Below are positions 1 through 8,159 of a stretch of DNA of 64,000 nt, piece by piece. The stretch spans positions 1 through 64,000 of the forward strand of contig NZ_CAMQAZ010000005.1 of assembly GCF_946998835.1 (NCBI RefSeq). The letters run 5' to 3'. The translations under genes were made by a program, and so were the position numbers. The notes below the pieces were generated by a model, which saw only the letters and a list, made by a program, of their open reading frames with translations, did no database searches and was not told the origin of the DNA. Source of the stretch: an uncultured Corynebacterium sp. GTDB lineage: Bacteria > Actinomycetota > Actinomycetes > Mycobacteriales > Mycobacteriaceae. The stretch's first letter is position 1, and each line of letters begins with the position of its first letter.

Positions 1-19
1 TAGAAAGAACACAATTCTC

Positions 20-1423
20 ATGACCAAGTCGAGCGGAGTGGAGTCCCCGAAGTCTTTCGCTTCCATCATCGTTGTCACAGCTCTCATGCTGTTTTCAATG
101 TTCTTCGGCGCGGGCAACCTCATCTTCCCGCCGAAGCTCGGAGTGGATTCCGGTACTAACTTTGGCCCATCTATCACTGGCTTCCTACTCACCGGTGTGG
201 CATTGCCAGTGCTGGCCATCATCGCTATTGCCATTTCTGGCGACAACCTGCGGGACCTCGCTTTCCGTGCGGGCCGCATCTTTTCCCTGGGTTTCCCAGT
301 AATCGCGTACCTGTCCATTGGCGCGTTCTACGCCCTGCCACGTACCGGCGCCGTGTCGTATGAAACGGGTATCCAGCCTATCTTCGGCGGCGATTCCTTG
401 GCCGCCGCTGCGGCCTTCTACTTTGTTTTCTTCGGTATCGCCTTGGCTCTGGCCTGGAATCCGAATGAAATTGTGTCCAAGCTGGGCAAGATTCTCACCC
501 CGGCACTACTGATTCTGTTGGTTATCCTGGTGGGAATGTCGGCATTCAAGTTTGATGCCACACCGGCTGCGCCGATTGAAAAGTACTCCTCTACCCCGTT
601 TGCTTCCGGCCTGGTCGAGGGCTACCTCACCATGGACTCCATCGCCGGCCTGGCATTCGGCATTATTGTCATTTCCGCCCTGCGCGTCAGTGGTGTTCCA
701 GAAGGCAAGCGCATGGTCCGCGGCACGATGATCGCTGGCCTGTTCGCAGGTGTCTTGCTGGCAATCATCTACTTGGGGCTTGGCTACGTCGGCCAGGTTC
801 TGCCAAATGCCGCATCCTTCGAAAACGGCTCGGGCATCCTCGCCGAGGCTTCCAAGCAGGCCATGGGCCAGGGTGGTCAGATTGTCTTCGGTCTCATCGT
901 CCTGCTGGCCTGCATGACCACGGCTGTTGGCCTGATTGCGGCAACCAGCGAGTTCTTCAACCTGCTGCTCCCGGGGATCAGCTACAAGGCATGGGCAATC
1001 ATCTTCACGGTCATGTCCTTCGCGATGGCGACGCAGGGTCTGTCTCAGGTACTGGCAATTGCTGCGCCAATCATCACTTTCATCTACCCGCCGGCAATCA
1101 CTCTGATTGCTCTGACAATTCTCGACCCCGTCATCTCCTACTCCTTCAAGCTGCATTACACCTACCGCCTGGGCGTCTGGGTTGCCACCATCTGGTCGGG
1201 TATCTCAGTGCTCTCCGGCCTGGGTGTTGGCGGCACCGCACTGGCGGACTTCCTCAGTCTCGTCCCGGGCCAGGCCATCGAGTTCGGATGGTTCCTGCCG
1301 ACTCTGGCAGCGACGGTGATTGGTTACGCAATTGACGTCGTCACGCGGAAGCAGCGTGCGCATCGCCCGGCGAGCGTGCTTGACGACGCTCCCGTCGAAG
1401 AAGAGGTAGCCGAGAAGGCTTAA
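20..1423 (+). CDS. brnQ: Branched-chain amino acid:cation symporter BrnQ
   Basis: Predicted integral membrane carrier of the LIVCS family, which imports leucine, isoleucine and valine with Na+ or H+. The 467-residue protein is almost entirely hydrophobic with about 12 membrane segments. Its N-terminus carries the family hallmark MLFSMFFGAGNLIFPP (about residues 24-39). The C-terminal 30 residues are charged and cytosolic. The ATG at 20 is preceded by AGAAAG at about the right distance. The gene sits in a run of plus-strand transporter genes but is separated from the next one by an 80-bp gap holding a hairpin, so it is probably transcribed alone. Function from family membership is fairly secure; the exact substrate range is inferred. 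Confidence 0.9.
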   Translation: MTKSSGVESPKSFASIIVVTALMLFSMFFGAGNLIFPPKLGVDSGTNFGPSITGFLLTGVALPVLAIIAIAISGDNLRDLAFRAGRIFSLGFPVIAYLSIGAFYALPRTGAVSYETGIQPIFGGDSLAAAAAFYFVFFGIALALAWNPNEIVSKLGKILTPALLILLVILVGMSAFKFDATPAAPIEKYSSTPFASGLVEGYLTMDSIAGLAFGIIVISALRVSGVPEGKRMVRGTMIAGLFAGVLLAIIYLGLGYVGQVLPNAASFENGSGILAEASKQAMGQGGQIVFGLIVLLACMTTAVGLIAATSEFFNLLLPGISYKAWAIIFTVMSFAMATQGLSQVLAIAAPIITFIYPPAITLIALTILDPVISYSFKLHYTYRLGVWVATIWSGISVLSGLGVGGTALADFLSLVPGQAIEFGWFLPTLAATVIGYAIDVVTRKQRAHRPASVLDDAPVEEEVAEKA

Positions 1424-1433
1424 AACTACACCC

Positions 1434-1462
1434 GGTTATTTGCGTTGCATAACGTAAATACC
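1434..1462 (+). terminator. Imperfect hairpin between brnQ and the symporter gene
   Basis: Inverted repeat 1434-1446 / 1451-1462 around a GCAT loop, with one bulged T and one G-U type pair. It lies 11 bp after the brnQ stop. No U-tract follows, so it may be a weak terminator, an mRNA-stabilising end or an operator for the next gene. Confidence 0.5.
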
Positions 1463-1503
1463 GCACGCTAGAGAAGTAAATTCCATCCGAACAAGGATTG
1501 ACT

Positions 1504-2748
1504 ATGAGTACCCGAATGCGTTTTACGCAAACGCTCCTTTTCCGCGTTATTGTCGCGATTATTCTGGGCATTATCTGCAGCTTTTTCTTCCCGGAATGGC
1601 TGGCTCGGATTTTTGTAACCTTCAATGGTCTGTTTGGTAACTTCCTGGGCTTCTTTATCCCGGTGCTGATTTTTGCCCTGATTACGCCGGCAATCGCCAG
1701 CCTGGGGCGTGGCGCCGGAAAGTGGCTGGGTATTACCACTGCTATCGCCTACGGCTCGACCGTGTTTTCGGGTCTGCTGGCCTACGGTGCCACCCAGGCG
1801 CTCTACCCCTCACTGCTCGGCTCTGATCAGGCCGGCGCATCGGTCGACATTGATGAGGGCGCATTGGAGAGCTTCTTCAATGTGGAGATGCCACCGCCAT
1901 TTGATGTCATGACCGCTCTGCTGCTGGCTTTCACAGTCGGTGTGGCGATGACCAGCGTGAAGTCCGACTCGCTCTTCCGCGGTGCGACGCAGCTGCGCGA
2001 AGTAATCATGAAGATCATCTCGGCATTTATCATCCCGCTGCTGCCGATTTATATCTTCGGCATGTTCCTGGCAATGGGTATGAACGGCAACCTGACCACG
2101 ACGCTGTCGATGTTCTTCAAGGTGCTCGTTCTGGCTGTTATCGGCACCGTGCTCCTGTTGGCTATCCAGTTCTCCATCGCGGGCGCTATCGCTGGCCGCA
2201 GCCCGTGGAAGTCCCTAAAGAACATGCTGCCGGCCTACGCCACAGCTCTGGGGACCTCCTCCTCGGCCGCCACCATTCCGGTGACCTACAAGGCCGCGCT
2301 GAAGAATGGTGTCTCGGAAAAGGTCGCGGGCTTTACCGTTCCGCTGTGCGCGACGATTCACCTCGCCGGTTCGATGATGAAGATCACCCTGTTCGCGTTT
2401 GCAGTGATGTTCATGGCGGACAAGCCGGTTTCGCCGGGCATGGCCGTGGGCTTCATCCTCACGTTGGGCATCACTATGATCGCTGCCCCGGGCGTTCCGG
2501 GTGGCGCGATTATGGCTGCTGTTGGCGTGCTGCAGTCCATGCTGGGCTTCGATTCGGAGCAGGTCGCTTTGATGATTGCCGCTTACATCGCCATCGACTC
2601 CTTCGGTACCGCATGTAACGTCACTGGTGACGGCGCAATCGCCATGATTGTCAACCGCTTCGCTAAGAACGATGTCATCGACCGTTCCGAAGAGCTCAGC
2701 TTCGACGCGGACGAGGCCAATTCCACATCTTCCGCCACCGAGGCGTAA
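1504..2748 (+). CDS. Dicarboxylate/amino acid:cation symporter (DAACS family)
   Basis: Predicted secondary transporter that imports dicarboxylates or acidic amino acids with cations. The 414-residue protein shows the DAACS signatures: a serine-rich re-entrant loop (GTSSSAATIPVT, about residues 250-261) and a C-terminal NVTGDGAIAMIVNRF stretch in the substrate-binding helix. The usual DAACS fold has eight membrane helices and two hairpins, and the hydropathy fits. The ATG at 1504 is chosen over an in-frame TTG at 1498 because AAGGA ends 7 bases before it. A second, only distantly similar member of the family is encoded at 31797-33149. Substrate is not determinable from sequence. Confidence 0.85.
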   Translation: MSTRMRFTQTLLFRVIVAIILGIICSFFFPEWLARIFVTFNGLFGNFLGFFIPVLIFALITPAIASLGRGAGKWLGITTAIAYGSTVFSGLLAYGATQALYPSLLGSDQAGASVDIDEGALESFFNVEMPPPFDVMTALLLAFTVGVAMTSVKSDSLFRGATQLREVIMKIISAFIIPLLPIYIFGMFLAMGMNGNLTTTLSMFFKVLVLAVIGTVLLLAIQFSIAGAIAGRSPWKSLKNMLPAYATALGTSSSAATIPVTYKAALKNGVSEKVAGFTVPLCATIHLAGSMMKITLFAFAVMFMADKPVSPGMAVGFILTLGITMIAAPGVPGGAIMAAVGVLQSMLGFDSEQVALMIAAYIAIDSFGTACNVTGDGAIAMIVNRFAKNDVIDRSEELSFDADEANSTSSATEA

Positions 2749-2867
2749 CCCGCTTTGGTAGATATGTAAAAATTAAAGAAAACATCCACCGGTCAACCCC
2801 GTCGCATTAAAGGCTCTATCTCATAGGCCGGTGCGGCGGGTGTTGGCATACATGTAAGGGGCCCGCC

Positions 2868-4316
2868 GTGGACTTCATTTCGACTCGCGACCCAGAGCGC
2901 ACGCCACACAAGTTCTCAGACATTCTGCTGGGAGGTCTCGCTGACGACGGTGGCCTCTACCTGCCGGTCGAATACCCACAGGTTGACGATGCCACTTTGA
3001 CCCGTTGGCGCTCCGTGCTTATCGACGACGGTTACGCAGCCCTGGCTGCAGAGGTCGTCAGCCTTTTCGTGGATGACATTCCGCTGGAGGATCTGCGCGG
3101 TATCTGTGCACGTGCGTACACCTACCCGAAGTTCTCTGACAAGGACATTGTTCCGGTGACCAAGTTGGAAGATCAGCTCTACATCGGTCACCTGTCCATG
3201 GGCCCCACTGCGGCGTTCAAGGATATGGCGATGCAGCTGCTCGGTGAGTTCTTCGAGTACGAGTTGGCTCGCCGTGGTGAGACTCTGAACATCCTCGGTG
3301 CTACCTCTGGTGACACGGGTTCCTCGGCCGAGTACGCAATGCGTGGCCGTGAAGGCATCAGCGTATTTATGCTGACTCCGGCCGGCCGCATGACAGCTTT
3401 CCAGCAAGCTCAGATGTTTGGTCTGCAGGACGCCAACATCCACAACATTGCTCTCGATGGCGTCTTCGACGATTGCCAGGACATTGTCAAGGCAGTCTCC
3501 GGCGACTTGGAGTACAAGGCCAGCCGTCACATTGGCGCGGTCAACTCCATCAACTGGGCTCGCCTGATGGCGCAGATTGTGTACTACGTTTCCTCCTGGA
3601 TTCGTGTCACTGGTGGCAACGGCGCTGAGGCCGATAACTCGCAGAAGGTCAGCTTCAGTGTGCCGACCGGCAACTTCGGCGATATCTGCGCTGGCCATAT
3701 TGCACGTCAGATGGGTGTGCCGATTGACCGTCTGATCGTGGCTACCAACGAAAACGATGTCTTGGATGAGTTCTTCCACACTGGTGCCTACCGCGTGCGC
3801 AGCGCTGCGGAGACGCAGGCGACCTCTTCCCCATCGATGGATATCTCCCGCGCGTCGAACTTCGAACGTTTCATCTTCGACCTACTGGGGCGCGATGCTG
3901 AGCGCACTGCAGACCTCTTCGGTGTCAAGGTCAAGGAAGGCGGCTTCTCTCTTACTGCTGACCCAATCTTCCCGGAGGCTTCTGCCCAGTACGGTTTCCT
4001 CTCCGGTCGCTCCACTCACGCCGACCGCGTCGAGACCATCAAGGACTGCTGGCAGCGCCTGGAGGTCATGGTCGATCCACACACCGCTGACGGCATCCAC
4101 GTCGCCCGCAGCCTGGCAGATCAGGTGGCCACCCCAATTGTCTGCCTGGAGACCGCCCTACCGGTGAAGTTCTCCGAGACCATCTTCGAAGCCACCGGTC
4201 GCGAGCCGGACTGCCCGGAGCGTTTCGCGGACATCATGGATGCTCCTCGCCGCGTTACCGAGCTGCCGAATGATGTCGATGTGGTGAAGAAATTCATCGA
4301 CGACAACGTGGCTTAG
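2868..4316 (+). CDS. thrC: Threonine synthase
   Basis: PLP enzyme that converts O-phosphohomoserine to L-threonine, the last step of the threonine pathway, in the cytosol. The 482-residue length and the start MDFISTRDPERTPH match corynebacterial ThrC closely. The PLP lysine is in GPTAAFKDMAMQ (about residues 108-119), followed by the phosphate-binding SGDTGSSAEYAMRG. The start is a GTG at 2868 preceded by AAGGGG 6 bases upstream. Neighbours are transporters; hom and thrB are not in the window, so thrC is a lone gene here. Three copies of GGCTTAGG overlap its stop codon (see the repeat entry). Confidence 0.96.
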   Translation: MDFISTRDPERTPHKFSDILLGGLADDGGLYLPVEYPQVDDATLTRWRSVLIDDGYAALAAEVVSLFVDDIPLEDLRGICARAYTYPKFSDKDIVPVTKLEDQLYIGHLSMGPTAAFKDMAMQLLGEFFEYELARRGETLNILGATSGDTGSSAEYAMRGREGISVFMLTPAGRMTAFQQAQMFGLQDANIHNIALDGVFDDCQDIVKAVSGDLEYKASRHIGAVNSINWARLMAQIVYYVSSWIRVTGGNGAEADNSQKVSFSVPTGNFGDICAGHIARQMGVPIDRLIVATNENDVLDEFFHTGAYRVRSAAETQATSSPSMDISRASNFERFIFDLLGRDAERTADLFGVKVKEGGFSLTADPIFPEASAQYGFLSGRSTHADRVETIKDCWQRLEVMVDPHTADGIHVARSLADQVATPIVCLETALPVKFSETIFEATGREPDCPERFADIMDAPRRVTELPNDVDVVKKFIDDNVA

Positions 4317-4337
4317 GGGGCTTAGGGAGGCTTAGGT
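4310..4337 (+). repeat. Triple GGCTTAGG repeat across the thrC stop codon
   Basis: GGCTTAGG occurs at 4310, 4319 and 4329. The first copy contains the thrC TAG stop, and the second also reads TAG in frame, giving tandem stops. Looks like slippage duplication. Confidence 0.7.
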
Positions 4338-4425
4338 CCGGCCTAGCTCAAAACCACACATTATCGCGGCGGCCTAAAGGTGCCTTACAACCCCACTTCA
4401 GCCCGGCTCATTGCTGAGGTCTACA

Positions 4426-5856
4426 ATGTGGCGAGTGGTAAAGCAGCGTAACGGTAAAAATCAGATTTCATCAACGAATCAGCCCGACGCCGCCGCGGCA
4501 AAGGATCCGCGCGAGCAGGTCACTGGCCGAGCGATTGCCGTCTGGCTCGCGGCGCTGATTACCTACATCGTTGCCATCGTGGGCCGCACATCGATGGGCG
4601 TCGCTGGCGTTGAGGCGCTCGATCGCTTCCACATCAACGCCTCTCAACTCGCGGTGTTCACTGCCGTGCAGGTCGGTGTCTACGCCCTGGCGCAGATTCC
4701 GACAGGCATCATTATCGACCGCGTCGGCGCGAAGAAAACCATGATTGTGGGCGCGTTGATTATGGCGCTGGGCCAGGTCATCATCGCGTTTTCAACGTCG
4801 TATCCGCTGGCGGTCATCGCGCGCGTCTTCATCGGCGCTGGTGATGCCACGGCATTCCTCGGCGCTATGCGACTGCTGCCGGCATGGTTCCCGCTGCGTG
4901 TCACTCCCCTGTTCACGCAGCTCACGGCAGGTCTTGGCCAGCTCGGCCAGTTCATTTCCGCGGTCCCATTCCTCGCAATACTCCACGCCGCAGGGTGGGT
5001 GCCTGCGTTCTTGTCGCTGAGCACCGCAGGTCTGATTATCGCCATCGTCGGCATAATCGCGCTTGCCGACGTCCCGGAGGACACCTCCACCGCGAAGATG
5101 TCACTTCGCGAACGTCGCGCCGCAAAGAAGGCCGCGAAGGCAGCTGGAACTGATGCCGGCGCTTCTGCTCCTGCCGATGAAAACCTGACTATCGGTCAGA
5201 CGCTGAGAATTGTTACCACTCACCCGGTGTGCTGGCAGGGTTTCTTCACGCACTGGACCGGTTTGATGCACCAGTGCATCTTCACACTGCTGTGGGGCAT
5301 GCCCCTGATGATGCTGGGCATGGGACTCAAGCCCTCCCAGGCCAGTGTGGTGCTGGTCATTAACACACTGTCAGTAATTATCGCCGGGCCGCTGATGGGC
5401 ATGGTCTCGGCACGCACCGGCCGCGATCGCATCAAGGTTATTGTCGCCATTGCGTTTATCAACATGGTCGTCTGGATCGCATTCCTGGCACCGAGCAATC
5501 CACCAGCGTACTGGGCAATTATTGTGGTCAACATCCTGATGGCCGGCCTGGGTGCAATGTCGAACTTCGGCTTTGACTCCGTGCGCGAAGAGGTCGACCG
5601 CAAGGTACTCGCCACCGGCACTGGACTGGCGAATATGGGCGGTTTTGTGGCCACCATGCTTGCTGCGCAAGGCGTTGGCTTCCTGCTGGATATCGCAGCT
5701 CCCGACGGCAACTACACCTGGGAGACCTTCCGCATCGGTTGGTTGGCGGTCGTCGGTGTGTGGCTGATTGGCTTCGTTGGTCTGCTGGTGGCAAAGCGTG
5801 CGGCGGCACGCTTTGTCGCCCAGCAGAGCCGCTTTGAGCTGGAGCCTACGGAGTAG
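4426..5856 (+). CDS. Major facilitator superfamily transporter
   Basis: Predicted 12-helix MFS permease of 476 residues. Residues after about 30 show the pattern of alternating helices, with a motif-A-like loop (IIIDRVGAKKTMIVG) between helices 2 and 3 and a charged central loop (RERRAAKKAAKAA) between the two six-helix halves. The N-terminal 25 residues are hydrophilic. The ATG at 4426 has GAGG six bases upstream; an in-frame TTG at 4411 lacks such a site. Substrate is unknown; the sequence does not point clearly to sugar, drug or organic acid. It stands alone, 109 bp after thrC and convergent with the next gene. Confidence 0.8.
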   Translation: MWRVVKQRNGKNQISSTNQPDAAAAKDPREQVTGRAIAVWLAALITYIVAIVGRTSMGVAGVEALDRFHINASQLAVFTAVQVGVYALAQIPTGIIIDRVGAKKTMIVGALIMALGQVIIAFSTSYPLAVIARVFIGAGDATAFLGAMRLLPAWFPLRVTPLFTQLTAGLGQLGQFISAVPFLAILHAAGWVPAFLSLSTAGLIIAIVGIIALADVPEDTSTAKMSLRERRAAKKAAKAAGTDAGASAPADENLTIGQTLRIVTTHPVCWQGFFTHWTGLMHQCIFTLLWGMPLMMLGMGLKPSQASVVLVINTLSVIIAGPLMGMVSARTGRDRIKVIVAIAFINMVVWIAFLAPSNPPAYWAIIVVNILMAGLGAMSNFGFDSVREEVDRKVLATGTGLANMGGFVATMLAAQGVGFLLDIAAPDGNYTWETFRIGWLAVVGVWLIGFVGLLVAKRAAARFVAQQSRFELEPTE

Positions 5857-5902
5857 AAAGCTTGAAAGCCGCGGAGGCCGGGGCGGACGGAGGATGGGGC
5901 GG

Positions 5903-8062
5903 CTAGAACAGTGAAAGCTGCTCTGGTTCTTCCGGCTCCTCCGGGTCGTCTGAGTTCTCCGCATGTTCACCGGGGTCTGTTTCGGGGGCTGCGTTCTCCG
6001 GGACGTCGTCAAGCGGAGGCGTAAATTCTACGGCCTCGCGGTCATACATTTCCTGTAGCTTCTCAGTTTTGGTGATACGAACCAGCTCGGCGTAGATGAC
6101 CAACTTCATAGAGCTGTTGACCAGCGGACCCAACTGGGAGAAGAGGACATCGACGTCACCATCGACCGCGAGACATGCGCGCCGCAGGCTCTCCTCGGAG
6201 ATGATCCAGCGGGAGGTCTCGGCGCACGTTTCGCGGTCGCCGATGAAGTCCAACGCCAGGGCGACCTGATTGCTGGCGACTCCATCCAGGGTGGCTGCCA
6301 GGCGCTCGTTGGGAGCGGCATCCTTGAACAAACGGGCTATCTGGACTGCCTCAGCCGTCGGTACCTTGCCCGCTGCATACTCAGAGATGAGCTCGGCCAT
6401 GCGCTGCGCACCGACGTGCTGATCAGTCAGCCAAATATCGTGCAGTGCATACATGATTGCCATGGCCTGCCACGAGGCGTGCCCCTGGTAGAGGATGCCC
6501 AGAATCCCGGCCTGCTCCAGCAGCCAGCCAACCATCGCTTCCCCATCGGCACCGTTGCGGGCACAGAGGTTATCCACCTTCCAGGACAGGTGTCCTTCGA
6601 CACAGCAGCCGTAGAACTTCTGGTTTTCCTCCAGCTGTGCGGCTAGCGACACCACTTCGCGCGCAGCGTAGGGGTAGCCATAAGCGAGCGTGGCATGCGA
6701 AAAGTCATCGACTCCCATGGTCACCCACGGGAACTCACCGTGCCACGGACCACGACCGACCAGGAAACCTGCCGCGAGATACGCCCAACGGGTCGAGGCA
6801 TCGGCGTTGTACCAATACTGCAGCGCGCGTGGAGTCGGATGCCCACTGTCGGCGTGGATTAAGCCGGCGTTGACCAGCATCTCCACAATCCAGGGCGCCG
6901 CGAAACCACTAGCGCCAATCGATGCTGCGAAGTCCTGAATCCACAGCAGGCTCGATTCTTCATACATGTGCAGCGGATCTTTCAGGCGCCCGTCGCCACT
7001 GCCCGCCGCATCCATAAACGCGGAAGCGAACGCCACCGCAGACACCGACGCTTCCGTCAATTCCTTTGGCTCCAATGTTGCCGGGAAGGATTCCGTCGGA
7101 TGCGGTTTTCGGATCGTCCACATGTCACCTTTGAGAGCCAAGGCCACTGCACCAACCAGACGTGCGACCTCTGCCGAACCGTCATATGCCGCGTGTGCCG
7201 CTGGAGCTTCCCCGCCCTGCTCAAACATCGGCATCGCCGGGCCTTCGACCACAGCCAGCAACAGACGCTCTTCGGCCCAGCGCACCGCGTCGGCACGCAG
7301 TTCGGACCACATGTGGGATGGCAAGTACTTCTCATCCGTCGCCATCCACCGCAGTTCATTGCGGATATCCACTGGCGCCGTCATCACCAGCGCTCGAACC
7401 TTCACCGGATCGCAGAGGAAGCCCGCAATTTGCTCTACCTGGCGGGCCTGCACATTCCGCACTGTCAGATCGCTGGCATTCAGCGTCCGCGGTACGTCCG
7501 CCTCCTGAGTGCTATCCGGCTCCAGCCCCATGCGCTCCATGCGGCGGCCCAGCACATCCGCTGGCATATTCGCCACCAAATCGGCGACGCGGAAGTTGAG
7601 ACTCGGCTCGGCCGGGAACACCTCGGAGATATGCGGCGGTACGTGCCACACGCCCGCTGGTTCCTCCCACACGAGACCCTGGCGTTGGCCACGGCGCAGC
7701 ACGTGCTCGAGCTGCTGCTTGCCGACGCGACGACGCTTGCGGTCAACACCTTTCGGCGTATCGTGCGCCATCACGTCCGCATCCGATGCCCAAAAAGCCA
7801 CTTCAGCGAGAGTATCCAGCGATGCGGAGTCTTCCAGGATATGGACCAAGTGGGCCACGTCGAGAACATCGGGATCGCAAAAAGACAGCGCCGTATGCGC
7901 TGAATCCTGCGACATCAACAATTCCACCGCGTCTTGGCCAGCAGCTGAGGTGTCCGCTGCCGGGCACGTACGGCTCAATAAAAAACGCAGGTCAGTGCCG
8001 TCAAGGTTGAGAATGAAATCCTCATACCTAGGGCGAACCGAATAATCGACGTTGCGTTCCAT
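5903..8062 (-). CDS. Large actinobacterial protein of unknown function with C-terminal QLSLF clamp-type motif
   Basis: I do not recognise an enzyme in this 719-residue soluble protein. The N-terminal third (about 60-200) is rich in short helices with a winged-helix feel around RKRRRVGKQQLEHVLRRGQ. Residues 200-640 look like helical repeats, with several Trp-rich segments. A C-terminal acidic, proline-rich tail of about 45 residues ends in EQLSLF just before the stop. That pentapeptide matches the bacterial sliding-clamp binding consensus QL(S/D)LF. The overall look recalls the XPB/Ssl2-like helicase-N-domain proteins of actinobacteria, but no helicase motifs are present. It lies 97 bp downstream of glnE on the same strand. 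A role in DNA replication or repair is inference only. Confidence 0.7.
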   Translation of the reverse strand: MERNVDYSVRPRYEDFILNLDGTDLRFLLSRTCPAADTSAAGQDAVELLMSQDSAHTALSFCDPDVLDVAHLVHILEDSASLDTLAEVAFWASDADVMAHDTPKGVDRKRRRVGKQQLEHVLRRGQRQGLVWEEPAGVWHVPPHISEVFPAEPSLNFRVADLVANMPADVLGRRMERMGLEPDSTQEADVPRTLNASDLTVRNVQARQVEQIAGFLCDPVKVRALVMTAPVDIRNELRWMATDEKYLPSHMWSELRADAVRWAEERLLLAVVEGPAMPMFEQGGEAPAAHAAYDGSAEVARLVGAVALALKGDMWTIRKPHPTESFPATLEPKELTEASVSAVAFASAFMDAAGSGDGRLKDPLHMYEESSLLWIQDFAASIGASGFAAPWIVEMLVNAGLIHADSGHPTPRALQYWYNADASTRWAYLAAGFLVGRGPWHGEFPWVTMGVDDFSHATLAYGYPYAAREVVSLAAQLEENQKFYGCCVEGHLSWKVDNLCARNGADGEAMVGWLLEQAGILGILYQGHASWQAMAIMYALHDIWLTDQHVGAQRMAELISEYAAGKVPTAEAVQIARLFKDAAPNERLAATLDGVASNQVALALDFIGDRETCAETSRWIISEESLRRACLAVDGDVDVLFSQLGPLVNSSMKLVIYAELVRITKTEKLQEMYDREAVEFTPPLDDVPENAAPETDPGEHAENSDDPEEPEEPEQLSLF

Positions 8063-8159
8063 AGCCCACCATTATGCCCGGTCTAGGTGCTAAGACCAAG
8101 GCTGCAGTCCGCCGTGGCACGATAGCCTGCACGCAGGGGTTGGTAGGCCGCCGTCTCAC

